A stretch of 64,000 nt of DNA, from the NCBI RefSeq assembly GCF_029407905.1, contig NC_073646.1, positions 14,774,001 through 14,838,000 of the forward strand, given 5' to 3'. Both the position numbers and the translations under genes were made by a program. Position 1 is the first letter of the stretch. Each line of letters begins with the position of its first letter. Below the pieces are notes generated by a model that made no database searches, was not told the origin of the DNA, and saw only the letters and a list, made by a program, of their open reading frames with translations. Below are positions 1-11,905 of this stretch, piece by piece. The DNA is from Bubalus kerabau. Its lineage: Eukaryota > Chordata > Mammalia > Artiodactyla > Bovidae.

Positions 1-1054
1 AAGAGTCAGACACAACTGAGTAGCTAAACAACAATAGGCCTAAAATGTCTAAAGTCAGCCTGAGTCTTGGATTGCCATATTGCCTCTGAAACCCGTCAGG
101 AAGGCACAGCATACTGGATATCAACATATTGGCTCTAAGTTCAACACAGCTAACTTTTCCTATAAGATTGAACAGATTTTTCAGTTAAGAATAGACAAAG
201 TAGTTGACTTAAGAAGCTGCTTCATATGAAAATACTTATTTTTAAACACCAGAGTCACATGTGATGATAAGACACCGACACTAAAAGAGGCAGGAGGGAA
301 GTGCAGCTTCATATTTCCCCATCTGAGTCTCTCTCTCAAGAACACACACTCATTGAGTGGAAAGGCTGACATTTAAATTGTTCTTGCTCCTACTCTCTTT
401 TAGGGAGTGAAGTGGGGGCAGGGGGTGGGGTAGCAGATGGGTAAGGAAAATAGCACGTTTAGTTAAATGTGAATAGAATGTGACTCCAATGCTATAGACC
501 TGCATGGGCTTGTTCTGTTAAGAGGATAATCCAAAATTTTAAATGTTACCCAGCTGCAGGATATCGGGCCTTAAGTCAAAGAATGCTCTAAGAAAAATAT
601 TTATCAATTGGTTACTCAAAACTAAAAGCCATGCCTCCATACACTTCTACTGAGGACAGTGACTACTTTCTTCTTCCCATTTCCCAACCTCAATACCTGT
701 TACAGGGCCAGACAAAGGACTTGTGTGATAAATGTTAATAAACAATAGCAGGGCAACAGCCAGACAAAACCAAAATGAGTGAAGAATTAAGTTGAATAAA
801 GATGTCCATCATTCAGTATTTGGAAGAAGACTGTTTTACACTATTCAGGGAAGAAAAAAATAGTATTCTATGCCAGGTTCCTGGGGAAAATGTCATATTT
901 TTCAACCCTTAGCACCTAACACAGGGTCTGGCGCAGAAAAAGGACTCAATGAGATTTGTGATCCTTAATTTACTGAGATCCCTCATTATTAACACTTACT
1001 GAATTGCTCTCTATATTCCGGGCATCATCTAATTAACACCTTTATATACACTGT
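1..1054. other. Bov-tA tail, then sequence without recognised features
   Basis: Bases 1-32 are the 3' end of a plus-strand Bov-tA SINE (AGAGTCAGACACAACTGAG). From 33 to 1054 I see AT-rich non-coding sequence. A weak L2/MIR-like segment may lie at about 905-960. No coding exon was recognised. Confidence 0.5.
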
Positions 1055-1697
1055 TTTTGTTTATTCGCTAAGTCAGTTTGACTCTGTGACCCAATGAACT
1101 GCAGCACGCCAGGCTTTTGTGTACTTCACTACCTCCTAGAGTTTGCTTAAACTCATGTCCATTGAGTTGGTGATGTCATCCAACCATCTCATCCTCTGTT
1201 GTCCCCCTTTTCCTCCTGACCTCAGTCTTTCCCAGCATCAGGGTCTTTTCCAATGAGTCAGCTCTTCATATCAGGTGGCCAAAGTATTGGAGCTTCAGCA
1301 TCAGTCCTTCCAATGAATATTCAGAGTTGATTTCCTTTCGGATTGACTAGTTTGATATCCTTGCTGTCCAAGGGACTCTCAAGAGTCTTCACCACCACCA
1401 CAGTTCAGAAGCGTCAATTCTTCAGCACTCAGTCTTCTTTATGGTCCACATATGGTCCTGACATCCATATATGACTATTAGGAAAACCATTTATCATTGA
1501 CTATACGGACCTTCATTAGCAAAGGGATGTCTTTGCTTTTCAATATGCTGTCTAAGTTTGTCATAGGTTTCCTTCCAAGGAGCAAGCATCTTTTAATTTC
1601 ATGGCTGAAGTTACCATATGCAGTGATTTTGGAGCCCAAGAAATTAAAATCTGTCACTGCTTCCATTTCTTCTCCATCGATTTGCCATGAAGTGATT
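1055..1697 (-). mobile_element. BovB LINE 3' end fragment
   Basis: The minus-strand 3' portion of a BovB (RTE-clade) retrotransposon, 5'-truncated and diverged. The C-terminal end of the reverse-transcriptase ORF is readable antisense (FNFLGSKITAYGNFSHEIKR). Non-functional. Confidence 0.9.
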
Positions 1698-1775
1698 ACA
1701 TACTTTACTTCCTAGCAAACTCAAAGTTACAGAGTTAGCAGGCTACAGAGCCAGAATTTAAAACAAGGTCCGAGG

Positions 1776-1900
1776 ATTTCCCTGGCACTCCAGTGGTTAA
1801 GACCCCAAGCTTTCGATGCAGGAGGTGCAGATTTGATCCCTGGTCAGAGAACTAAGATCCCATATGCCTTGAGGTGTGGCCAAAACAAAAATTTTTTTAA
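1776..1900 (+). mobile_element. CHR/Bov-tA3-type tRNA-derived SINE
   Basis: Head ATTTCCCTGGCACTCCAGTG, a B-box-like GATTTGATCCCTGG, and an A-rich tail after TGTGGCCAAAAC. Confidence 0.8.
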
Positions 1901-2094
1901 AATATAACAAGGTCTGAATTACTCTAGAACCAGTGCTCTTAACCACTAGGCAATACTGCCCCTCAATTTCATCAAATAAGAAAACAAAGCAACTTGCACT
2001 TTGAAAAAGCTCTTGTCTCAAAATCATAATTAGAGTTAAGTAAGGTCTCATTTTAAACGTAATCCTTGTTTGATTGATGTTTTCACTTAGATAA

Positions 2095-2790
2095 ATGTTA
2101 GTTTATCAGAAGACTCTCCCTATGGGTAAAATTTCTAATCTACAACAGCCTCAACTAGATGATCATAAACTTATTACCCAAACCAGAGCATACTTAAGAG
2201 TCAAGGCAGTACTATTAATAATTAAGCCAGGACAGCAGGTACAAACTGGGACAGTCCTGGGCAAACCAGGATGTACAGTTACCCCAGCCTTCACTACACT
2301 ATTTACTTCCCATCTTAAATCAGTATTCCACCTAGTAAAGGCCAGGCCAATGTTTGCCGTGCCGGCTGTTCATGAGTTACAAGGTAAAACCAAAGACAAC
2401 ATACAATTCAAAAGCAGCGCACTGCAGTGCAGGTACTCCCCATGGCACTCTTCTCAATGCTCAAGATCGCACAGTATTGTTACGAGACATCTTTTCCTAC
2501 CTATAAACAATATATTTTCCCTCATTTAAATCTTGAGTACAGGGGCCTGATTAAAAATTGGGGGCCAACTAGAAACAATTCCTGAAAAAAAGCCCCTTTA
2601 TTAACAAAAAAAGCAACAGAGTCTAACCACCCCCCCCTTTTTTTTTTAACACAAAGGGGCTGCTTCCTCCAAAACTTTATTACGTAGATGAACTTACTGG
2701 ACAAGATAGGGATATCTTTGACTCTAAGACAGAGTTCAGGATGAAGGAGGTTAGTAGGCAAGAAGACACTTGAGGTTTTTTAGACTCCTT
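2095..2790. other. Unclassified segment with a 144-codon open frame
   Basis: The plus frame 2095-2529 is open for 144 codons (MLVYQKTLPMGKISNLQ... ends NNIFSLI). I do not recognise a domain, and there is no promoter or splice context. A poly-C/poly-T tract follows at 2630-2648. It may be an eroded ERV or LINE piece; chance is also possible. Confidence 0.25.
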
Positions 2791-2796
2791 ATTGTT

Positions 2797-3345
2797 GCTG
2801 TTCAGTCGCTCAGTCATGTCCAACTCTTTGCGACCCCATGGGCTGCAGCATGCCAGGCTTCCCTGTCCTTAACTCTTTCAAACTCATGACCATCAAATCA
2901 GTGATGCCAGCCAACCATCTCATCCTCCATCATCCCCTTCTCTTCCTGCCTTCAATCTTATCTAACCATCAGGGTTTTTTCCAATGAGTCAGCTCTTCAC
3001 ATCAGGTAGCCAAATTATTGGAGCTTCAGCATCAGTACTTCCACAGAATATTCAGGGTTGATTTCCCTTAGGCTTGACTGGTTTATCTCCTTGCTGTCCA
3101 AGGGACTCTCAAGAGTCTTAGGGTGGCAGTGGTGGTTCAGTCGCTAAGTCGTGTCCAACTCTTGCGACCCCACAGACTGTAGCCCGCCAGGCTCCTCTGT
3201 CCATGGGGATTCTCCAGGCAAGAATACTGGAGTGGGTTGCCATTTCCTTCTCCAGGGCAAGAGTCTTATACAGCACCACAATTCAAAAGAACCAGTTCTT
3301 TGGGGCTCAGCTTTCTTTACAGTCCAACTCTCATATCCATACGTG
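2797..3345 (-). mobile_element. BovB LINE 3' end, split by a SINE
   Basis: Antisense BovB 3' end running 2797-3120 and 3257-3345. The interruption is a Bov-tA flanked by a duplicated target CAAGAGTCTTA on both sides, so the SINE is younger than this BovB copy. Confidence 0.88.
3121..3256 (-). mobile_element. Bov-tA-type SINE nested in BovB
   Basis: Antisense SINE (GTTCAGTCGCTAAGTCGTGT ... CCATTTCCTTCTCCAGG) with the target-site duplication AAGAGTCTTA at both borders. Confidence 0.88.
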
Positions 3346-4614
3346 AAAGTGAAGTCTCTCAGTCCTGTCCAACTCTTTGCGACCCATGGACAATCTAATC
3401 ATCCCTTTTGAAGTCAGTTGGCGTTTAGTCTGCTTCCTTTCCATCATCTTTTCTGCGGTCTTGAAGCAAGCCAACCCAGGCTGAACATGAATGTGGTGTT
3501 TCAAGATGCTTTTCTAGGAAAGGGCCCTGGGGCCAACATGCACTTCTGCGTTGGATTCCTAGGGTCTCCACTCAACTGGTGTCCTTCAGCCCTCAAGAGG
3601 CTTGAAGCAATTATACTGTTTAAAAACAGAGCCCAAATGTGCAACAAAGCATATACAGAGTGTGTATATCCACTGGTTCACTTTCTAATTACAAAACCAC
3701 CACATGTACACTATTGAAAATTCAGAATCCGTTATTAAACTGTTACCCATTAGACTGCAAATTTGTAAATTATATTTCAGCTACGGCTGATTCTGTGTAA
3801 TGAAGTGGATTCCATATTTTTGCTTCAATTATGTCTAACAGAGATGCATGGCATGGCTTAATGCAATTTCAAAGCTCCTAAGGAGAACCATTTAATTGCT
3901 CATGTGGTAACTGTCAGAGAACCAGACAGCTCATTTTGTAAAACAAGCCCTGCCATTCATTCTTTTATAAGCATTTTTTAACAATGACTTTTATACTGGT
4001 GGATTTCCATCACTCTCAGTGTGGGATATTAAAATAGTCTGCCACTATCAAAAGAAGAAATAGTATATATGTAATGTTAAAATATCACTAAAATTCTCAC
4101 AACTTAAATGTTAGAGGGAAAAAAAATTGAAAGTCAAATGCAAGATAAAATAGTAAAGGAGGTCTGTAAGTAACTCTCAACTTTTCAAAGTTGTAGGAAA
4201 CCAAATTTATTTGGAAGATAAATTATTTGAATTAACAGGGAAAAAAATACTTATTTTTGCCTCTGGCTAGAATTATATCAACTCAGTTATGAGGTAATAC
4301 TCCTATTATTTGGAATATGTTATATTTTTCATTTTATTCTATTTCATTTTTCTGAAAAACTGCTGGTCATGATCTGCTAAATTGATCTGACATCTCATAT
4401 ATAGGATGTAACCTGCAGTTTAGGGGATGGGGACTCACACCATTTTAATGGATGTCACTGAAAATTCATATCTGGTAATTAGTAACAGAATAAACAATCA
4501 TTTGTTAATAGACAAATTTTATTAACTGAGAAGTTGTTTGTAATAACCTTTCAAAAATGGACACTAGAGCAGAAGAAGAATAAAATCCCAGGGCCAAAGA
4601 TTTGGGAACCACTG
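3346..4614. other. Mostly unique AT-rich sequence
   Basis: A short Bov-tA scrap lies at about 3345-3390 (minus). The open frame at 3418-3717 shows no recognisable domain. No other feature is seen. Confidence 0.45.
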
Positions 4615-4622
4615 CTCTCCAG

Positions 4623-4838
4623 GGCTTCCCTGATGGCTCAGAAGTTAAAGAATCTGCCTGCAATGTGGGAGACATGGGTTCGATCCCTGGGTTGGGAAGA
4701 TCCACTGGAGGAGGGCATGGCAACCCACTCCAGTATTATTGCCTGGAGAATCCCCATGGATAGAGGAGCTTGGTGGGCTACACTCCATGGAGTTGCAAAG
4801 AGTCAGACATAACTGAGCAACTAAGCACAGCACAGCTC
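4623..4838 (+). mobile_element. Bov-tA SINE
   Basis: Full-length head-to-tail copy: GGCTTCCCTGATGGCTCAG, GGTTCGATCCCTGGGTTGGG, then GAGTCAGACATAACTGAGC and an AGCACAG tail. Confidence 0.92.
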
Positions 4839-4952
4839 TACATAAAATTTTTTCAGCTTTCAAGGTGCTTAATTGAGGCCTTGAACACATTTTGTTCAAT
4901 TAAACCAGCCCACCAAAGTGTGACCCAAAATTATATTATTCACTTTCACATG

Positions 4953-6576
4953 AAGGACAGAAATAAAGGACAGAAATGATATGGACTTAACAGAAGCAGA
5001 AGAATACACAGAAGAACTATACAAAGATCTTAACGACCCAGATAACCATGATGGTGTGATCACTCACCTAGAGCCAGATATCCTGGCGTCCGAAGTCAAG
5101 TGGGCCTTAGAAAGCATCACTACGAACAAAGCTAGTAGAGGTGACGGAATTCCAGCTGAGCTATTTCAAATCCTAAAAGATGATGCTGTGAAAGTGCTGC
5201 ACTCAATATGCCAGCAAATTTGGAAAACTCAGCAATGGCCACAGGGCTTAAATGTCAGTTTTCATTCCAATCCCAAAGAAAAGCAATGTCAAAGAATGTT
5301 TAAACTACTGCACAACTGCACTCATCTCACATGCTAACAAAGTAATGCTCAAAATTCTCCAAGCCAGGCTTCAACAGTATGTGAACCATGAACTTCCAGA
5401 TGTTCAAGCTGGATTTAGAAAGGCAGAGGAACCAGAGATCAAATTGCCAACATCTGCTGGATCACTGAAAAAGTGAGAGAGTTCCAGAAAAACATCTATT
5501 TTGCCTTACTGACTATGCCAAAGCCTTTGACTGTGTGGATCACAACAAACTGTGGAAAATTCTGAAAGAGATGGGAATACCAGATCACCTGACCTGCCTC
5601 CTGAGAAATCCGTATGCAAGTCAATAAGCAACAGTTAGAACTGGACATGGAACAACAGACTGGTTCCAAATCAGGAAAGGAGTACGTCAAGGCTGTATAT
5701 CGTCACCCTGTTTATTTAACTTATATGCAGAGTACATCATGCGAAATGCCAGGCTAGATGAAGCACAAGCTGGAATCAAGATTTCCAGGAAAAATATCAA
5801 TAACCTCAGATATGCAGATGACACCACCATTATGGCAGAAAGCAAAGAAGTAAAGAGCCTCTTAATGAAAGTGAAAGAGAAGAGTGAAAAAGTTGGCTTA
5901 AAACTCAACATTCAGAAAAGTAAGGTCATGACATGTGGTCCCATCATGGCAAACAGATGGGGAAACAGTGGAAACAGTGACAGACTTTATTTTCTTGGGT
6001 TCCAAAATCACTGCAGATGGTTGACTGCAGCCATGAAATTAAAAGATGCCTGCTCCTTGAAAGAAACACTATGACCAATCTAGATGGCATATTAAAAAGC
6101 AGAGACATTACTTTGCCGACAAAGGTCCACCTAGTTAAAGTTATGGTTTTTCCTGTAGTCATGTTTGGATGTGAGAGTTGGACTGTAAAGAAGGCTGGGC
6201 ACCGAAGAATTGATGCTTTTGAACTGTGTTAGAGGAGACTCTTGAGAGTCTCTTGGACTGCAAGGAGATCCAACCAGTCCATCCATCAGAAATTAGTACT
6301 GAATATTCATTGGAAGGACTGATGCTCAAGTTGAAACTCCAATACTTTGTCCACCTGATGTGAAGAACTGACTCATTTGAAAAGACGCTGATGCTGGGAA
6401 AGACTGAAGGCAGGAGGAGAAGGGGATGACAGAAGATAAGATGGTTGGATGGCATCACCAACTCAATGGACATGATGAGTAAGCTCTGGGAGTTGGTGAT
6501 GGACAGGGTGGCCTGGCGTGCTGCAGTCCACGGGGTTGCAAAAATCAGACATGACTGCATGACTGAACTGAACTGA
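4953..6576 (+). mobile_element. BovB LINE, 5'-truncated, with reverse-transcriptase pseudogene
   Basis: 1.6 kb of BovB in sense orientation covering most of the reverse transcriptase and the whole 3' end. The ORF starts at LTEAEEYTEELYKDL and breaks into at least three frames (about 4981-5337, 5252-5476, 5739-5930). Frameshifts lie near 5245 and 5430, and stops follow. The RT catalytic box YADD is intact at 5811-5822. The 5' half (endonuclease) is missing. The element ends in the typical GACTGAACTGAACTGA. It is dead, but its RNA 3' end is the part BovB machinery recognises. Confidence 0.93.
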
Positions 6577-6846
6577 TGTGACTATACACAACTGCCAAAA
6601 CTCAAACTGTGTGTTTTTAGTGCATATAAATTGTTCCTTAATTTTTAAAAAAGGAGGGCAAATTGAATGAGTTGACTGAAAAGAAATATTCAGCAAATAA
6701 CAATACAAGTGGTGACAAAGTTCACAAATGGTGTATGAATAATGGCTATTTTATAAATGCAGACCGAAACCTTCAACATTTGCATTAGACACTTTAGTGA
6801 CTTTTTTAAGTCACTACACAGACATTACCACAACTAAGTCAAGCGT
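6577..6846. other. Sequence without recognised features
   Basis: Short AT-rich stretch between the BovB and the next SINE; nothing recognised. Confidence 0.5.
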
Positions 6847-7060
6847 GGTGGTGGTGGTGTAGTCCCTCAGTCATGTCCAACTCTTGCAATCCCACGGACT
6901 GTAGCCTGCCAAGCTCCTCTGTCCATGAAATTCTCCAGGCAAGAATACTGGAGTGGATACTCAATCCCTTCTCCAGGGGATCTTCTTGACCCAGGGATCA
7001 AACCTGGGTCTCGTGCATTGCAGGCTGATTCTTTACTGCTGAGCCACCAGGGAAACCCAA
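6847..7060 (-). mobile_element. Bov-tA SINE
   Basis: Antisense full-length copy, from a GTGGTGGTGGTG repeat to CCACCAGGGAAACCC. The repeat corresponds to the 3' tail. Confidence 0.9.
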
Positions 7061-7918
7061 ATCTACTATATTTCAATTAAAAACAAACAAATCACTACCT
7101 TTCTTCACTACTCTTCCTCAAGGCAATCAGATAAAGCTCTGAATTAATGTTTTTAACATTCCACCTACTCTTCAGCTTTCCACAGCTTTCTAAGCAGGTT
7201 TAATTCTGGATAGTGATAATCATGCAAGTATCAACTCTCCAAACACCATATATTTTCCTCCCAGGTGAAAACATAAGAGATAAACATAAAGAATGCCTGC
7301 TGTCTAGCACTAAACAAGTACCCCAAATACTACACATCTCTGAGAAGCAGAGTTTCTCAGCAGCAGCAGCTGCTCCACGAACACAGCTGTTCCTTACGGG
7401 TTAACCATGAGAGATGACAGGGACCCTCCAAGAGGACAGAGCCCCTTGCAAACCTGACTTTCTCACTGGGGCCTCAGTTTCTACATTTCTAAATACTTTT
7501 ATGTAGTGCCAACAGAAAAGAATTTAATTAAGAACCAGGTACTTTCATCTGTTTGTCTTTTAAAAATTGGACACTCTTGGAAAATCTTTTCTTTTTAACT
7601 ATCACAGACTCTATGCCTGAGTGTGTGAGAACATGAAGACATCCTGTACTTACTGGCTCATTAAGCAAAATACTTTAGTTGAAAAGGGATATACAAATGT
7701 TGCATAAGGTGTTAGTATGTAACCTTACAAATCCCTCAAGAAAAGAGGCAGAAAAGAACAGATAGAAAAAAGAAGGGGGCAAAAATACACAAATAAGAGG
7801 GAAAAAATCTGGTATCAGTAGGGATGAAATACAGTGACACCAGATCAAATCTGGCATCAACAGATGTATGCACAAGGAAAAAGGGCCATCAATTCACTGC
7901 CATAAGATACATGCTGGG
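7061..7918. other. Sequence without recognised features
   Basis: Non-coding, moderately AT-rich. No exon, repeat or regulatory element was recognised. Confidence 0.45.
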
Positions 7919-7919
7919 C

Positions 7920-8218
7920 AGGCTTCCCTCGTGGTTCAATGGTAAAGAATCTCCCAGCTAATGCAGAAGACACCGGTTTGATTCCTGGTCTGGGAAGATC
8001 CCACATGCCACAGAGCGACTAAGCCCGTGAGCCACTGCTGAAGCCTGTGCGCCAAGGGCCCGTGCTCTGCAACAACAGAAGCCACTGGGTAAGAAGCCCG
8101 CACAGAACAGCTAGAGAGCAGCCCCCTATCGGCGCAACTAGAGAAAAGTCCGCTCAGCAAGAAGACCCAGCACAGCCAAAAATAAATACATAACTAAATT
8201 AAAAAAAATTTTTTTTAA
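7920..8218 (+). mobile_element. CHR-2-type SINE
   Basis: Long form: head GGCTTCCCTCGTGGTTCAAT, body with GCCACTGCTGAAGCCTGTGC, and end AGCCAAAAATAAATAC. The open frames over it (7936-8160, minus) are repeat-derived. Confidence 0.85.
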
Positions 8219-9359
8219 GATACATGCTGGGAAGACCAGGGATCCAAAAATTTCAAAAACTGTATTCCAAGAGACTACTACTTCTGGAGAATCAATTCAC
8301 TTAGACATTTTATCATGAGTGCCAATAACTACAAGGAAGGAAAAATACCACAACAAGCAAGCTCTAGTTCTAAAAAGTTTACTAGTTGGAATCACACAGA
8401 ATCACATACTTAACTCTGGAACAAACAAGAAAACCGCCTGAAGAAAAGCATGCTACAGTCACCTGAAAAAATAAGTCACTGAGACATGCTTCTTTAAGAC
8501 AGTGTTTCCTAGGACTTGGTGGGGGGATCACTTCAGAAAGATAAAGATATCCATTGCCCTTATCAATACAATTACTTCCAAAACTGAATTGGAATTAGGC
8601 AGATTTAATGTTGTCAACCTTATCTTACTAAGAATTCTCAGGAAAGGAAACCATCAATTCTTGAAACCTCTATGTATCTTTAGGCCTTTACTCAGTAAAA
8701 CTGTGACTCTGTGAATCTGCTAATATTCAGCTATTTCCAGGGGCCAAAACCAGCAGTTTCATAGGACTCCACCCAATACAATGCCTAGTCTAATAAGCAA
8801 TTCAGTCTCACTAGGTTATGGAAAGCCTTAGAGCAGCAACATGTTCAGTGTCACCGAGTTGCACCTTCAAATTGAAGGGTTTAGCTTGCTGTTTCTACTT
8901 TTTATGCATATAGCAAAAAGATCTTAGAAAAGTTTACTGCCCCTCAGTTATTTGAAACTCAATGCCTTTTCCACAGGCATTAGAAAACATTTTTTAAAAA
9001 GTAGATAGGGCCCCAGGCTGGACTCAAGAACTATCTAACATTAAGGCAGCTAAACACTTAACATTTGCCACAGAGGAAACAACAAAAACAAAAACTATTG
9101 TGATAGTAACAGAAATTAAACAAATATTAAACTCAGAATAATTTTATAGCCCTTAAATATTGTTTGGAGAGAATGCATTTGATTTTAGCTAGATAAATTT
9201 CTGAAAGGAAGTTCTGGATATTTTCAATGTGATTGGAAGCATACAAATATATATATATATATATTTATATATATATGTATCTTTTAATATCTGATTTAAC
9301 CTCAAGAGACAAAATGGCTTCTTTTCTCTTAATTTATATTCTACCAGCACTAACATTGG
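8219..9359. other. Unique sequence with an AT microsatellite
   Basis: No exon was recognised. An (AT)n tract with interruptions lies at about 9246-9283. Confidence 0.5.
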
Positions 9360-9556
9360 GAGCTTCCCTGGTAAAGAATCTGCCTGCAAAGCAGGAGACC
9401 CGGGTTCAATCCCTGGGTAAGGAAGATCCCCTGGAGAACGGAATGGCAACCCACTCCAGTATTCTTGCCTGGAGAATCCCATGGACAGAGTCTGGCAGAC
9501 TACAGTCTGTGGGACTGCAAACAGTCAGACACAACTGAGTGACTAACACACACTTA
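9360..9556 (+). mobile_element. Bov-tA SINE
   Basis: Sense copy with head AGCTTCCCTGGTAAAGAATC (short internal deletion in the head) and tail ACTAACACACAC. Confidence 0.92.
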
Positions 9557-9752
9557 AGCAGTAACATTAGGCACAAATATAAAGGAAAAAATTGCATTAT
9601 ATTTACATTTAGAACAAACCTAGAAAAGTCGTGATTCTGAACTAAGTATTCTACCTAAAGAATCTCTTCCACATAAACTTTCCGGCCACTCACTCAATGC
9701 CCTTTGTTTCTTAATTCCTGTGCTTCTTTTCATCCCTCTTCGCTATACAAAG

Positions 9753-10062
9753 TGCTTCCCTGATAAATCAGTTGGTAAAGAATCCGCCTGCAACGCAGGA
9801 GACCCCGGTTTGATTTCTGGGTCAGGAAGATCCCCCGGAGAAGAGATAGGCTACCCACCCCAGGATTCTTGGGCTTCCCTTGTGGCTCAGCTGGTAAAGA
9901 ATCTGCCTGCAATGCAGGAGACCTGGGTTCGATCCCTGGGTTGGGAAGATCCCCTGGAGGAGGGAAAGGCTACCCACTCCAGTATTCTGGCATGGAGAAT
10001 TCCATGGACTGTATAGTCCATGGGGTCACAAAGAGTCAGACATGACTGAGCAAACTTTGACT
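9753..10062 (+). mobile_element. Two Bov-tA SINEs in tandem (partial plus full)
   Basis: A truncated copy (9753-9868), ending at the CCACCCCAGGATTCTTG region, is followed directly by a full copy (9869-10062). The second SINE probably inserted into the first, or used its A/T-poor 3' half as target. Confidence 0.88.
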
Positions 10063-10924
10063 TGCTATACAAGGCTTTGCCTAAACTTGTATGTCCCTTA
10101 CTGTAACCTCTTCCAGAGATCATATCTTATGCATCTTGTGTCTCTTTCTGAACTCAGCACAGAGCTTTGACTGTAGATGACCAGCAATAAAAAACCTGAA
10201 GTCAAAGTAGGTTTCTGCTCTGGGTGAAAACATACGACATTAAGCTCAAGCAACTGCTATCTATAATTATAACTCAAAGTCCTAGATAAGGTGGAATACC
10301 CAGGCCTGGGAACCATCAATAGCTCTACTGCTAACTATTGCACATCTTGAATAAATTGCATCTGAAATCTTGAATAAGCCAACAGATGTCACAAATGTAT
10401 AGGATCAGGAACTCTGCGCCATGTTTCCTTGATACCCAGCATTTAATAATCATTTACTGCCCTAGGCACCATGCACCTACATGCAAAACCCTCCATCACA
10501 ATAATGCGGAGGTCCGCTTTAAATGAACATTATAGGTGATCATCTCCTCACGGAAGTCTTCCTTTTCTCTGTAAGAGTGGGATCCACAAAGGCATATCAC
10601 AGAAACTGCTCATTTCAAGTTTGGGTCACGGGGGGCTCTTTCTGTGAGCATTTAAGTAAAGAGCAGGGATAAAAATTCCGATAGTTCTTATCAGTAATGA
10701 TCAGCAATGTTCCCACCATGCAGCTCCTGCTGCTCCTCATAAACAGTGAGGCGGGAACAGAATTTTCCACAATCAAGTCCAAGGGGTAGGGGGCACTTAG
10801 CTCTGGATGAGCACAACGATCAAAAATGGGCTTGGTAGTAATTATTTAGGTTAGAAACAGGCTCCAAGTTGCCTCTCTTAGAACCAAGAGTTAGATATAC
10901 AATAAATAAATTGGCCCCACTCTA
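10063..10924. other. Sequence without recognised features
   Basis: PDXDC1 intron 1 sequence; no exon or clear repeat seen. Confidence 0.45.
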
Positions 10925-11115
10925 CCCCACTGTCCAACAGAACTTTTCTGTGGCAATGGAAATGTGCTATTGTCTGTGCTGCGCTACAAACCACGTTGTG
11001 ACTGCTGAACGCTTGAAATGTGGCTCGTGTGACTGAGGAACTGAATTTTAAACTTACTCAATTTTAATTAATTAGATTTAAATTTAAATAGCCAAATATG
11101 GACGGTGCAGCTCTA
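10925..11115. mobile_element. Old non-autonomous DNA transposon
   Basis: Begins CACTGTCCAACAGAACTTTT and contains GCTTGAAATGTGGCTCGTGT and AATTTAAATAGCC, the pattern of a common mammalian hAT-like MITE. I am not certain of the family name. Diverged. Confidence 0.6.
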
Positions 11116-11121
11116 GATTCT

Positions 11122-11335
11122 CTAAGTCAGTGGTTCTCAACCAGAAGGGATCTCTCACCCCCAGGGGACAACTGCCTCGATTTGAGATGTTTTTGGTTGT
11201 CACACTGCGGGGGAGGAGATGCTCCTGGCATCGAGTGGGTAGAGGCCAGGAATGCAGCTGAACATCCTACAGTGCACAGAATGGCCCCCATGGCAGGCAA
11301 TGACCCAGCCCAGCGTCGGGGTGTCAAGGAGGAGA
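11122..11335 (+). mobile_element. MER5A (hAT-Charlie) DNA transposon fossil
   Basis: Runs from AGTGGTTCTCAACCAGAAGG through TTTTTGGTTGTCACACTG and GTGGGTAGAGGCCAGGAATG to CCCAGCCCAGC, matching the MER5A pattern. The open frame 11098-11406 is a by-product. Confidence 0.85.
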
Positions 11336-11705
11336 CGTCTGCTCTAAGTTTACTCGAGGCTGGAACTAAAGTAAATGCAAAACAAACTGCAATACACCTT
11401 CTCTAAACATAATACCCAGGAAGAATGAGTTTTTTTCCCAAGCAACAGGAAAAGGTCTGGGCTGTTCTACAAGTTTAAAGTAGCAGGTTTTTACTAACAG
11501 GTGTATGTAGGTGTGCTGAATACCTCATTAAGATCTTCAGCATCCGTGTTATTACTTCCTGTGGCATTTTTTAAACTTGGACCAACATTTTACTTAAACA
11601 TAAGTAAACACTGTGACACTCGCTCCTTATGAGTTCGACATACAGTATTGACAGTTTGAGGCTCCTGCTCTTCTAGTTTGAATTTCTTGCCCCTTGAATT
11701 ACACT

Positions 11706-11905
11706 GGGCTTCCCTTGTGGCTCAGTTGGTAAAGAATCCGCCTGCAATGCGGGAGACCTGGGTTTGACCCTGGGTTGGGAAGATCCCCTGGAGAAGAGAA
11801 AGGCTACCCACTCCAGTATTCTGGCCTGGAGAATTCCATGGACCATACAGTCCATGGGGTCGCAAAGAGTTGGACATGACTAAGCGGCTTTCACTTTCAC
11901 TTTAA
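11706..11905 (+). mobile_element. Bov-tA SINE
   Basis: Sense, near-complete: GGGCTTCCCTTGTGGCTCAG to AAGCGGCTTTCACTTTCACT. Confidence 0.92.

Noticed and set aside
9360..10062. tRNA-like A/B boxes
   Set aside because: They belong to Bov-tA SINE heads, present in dozens of copies; no intact cloverleaf gene.
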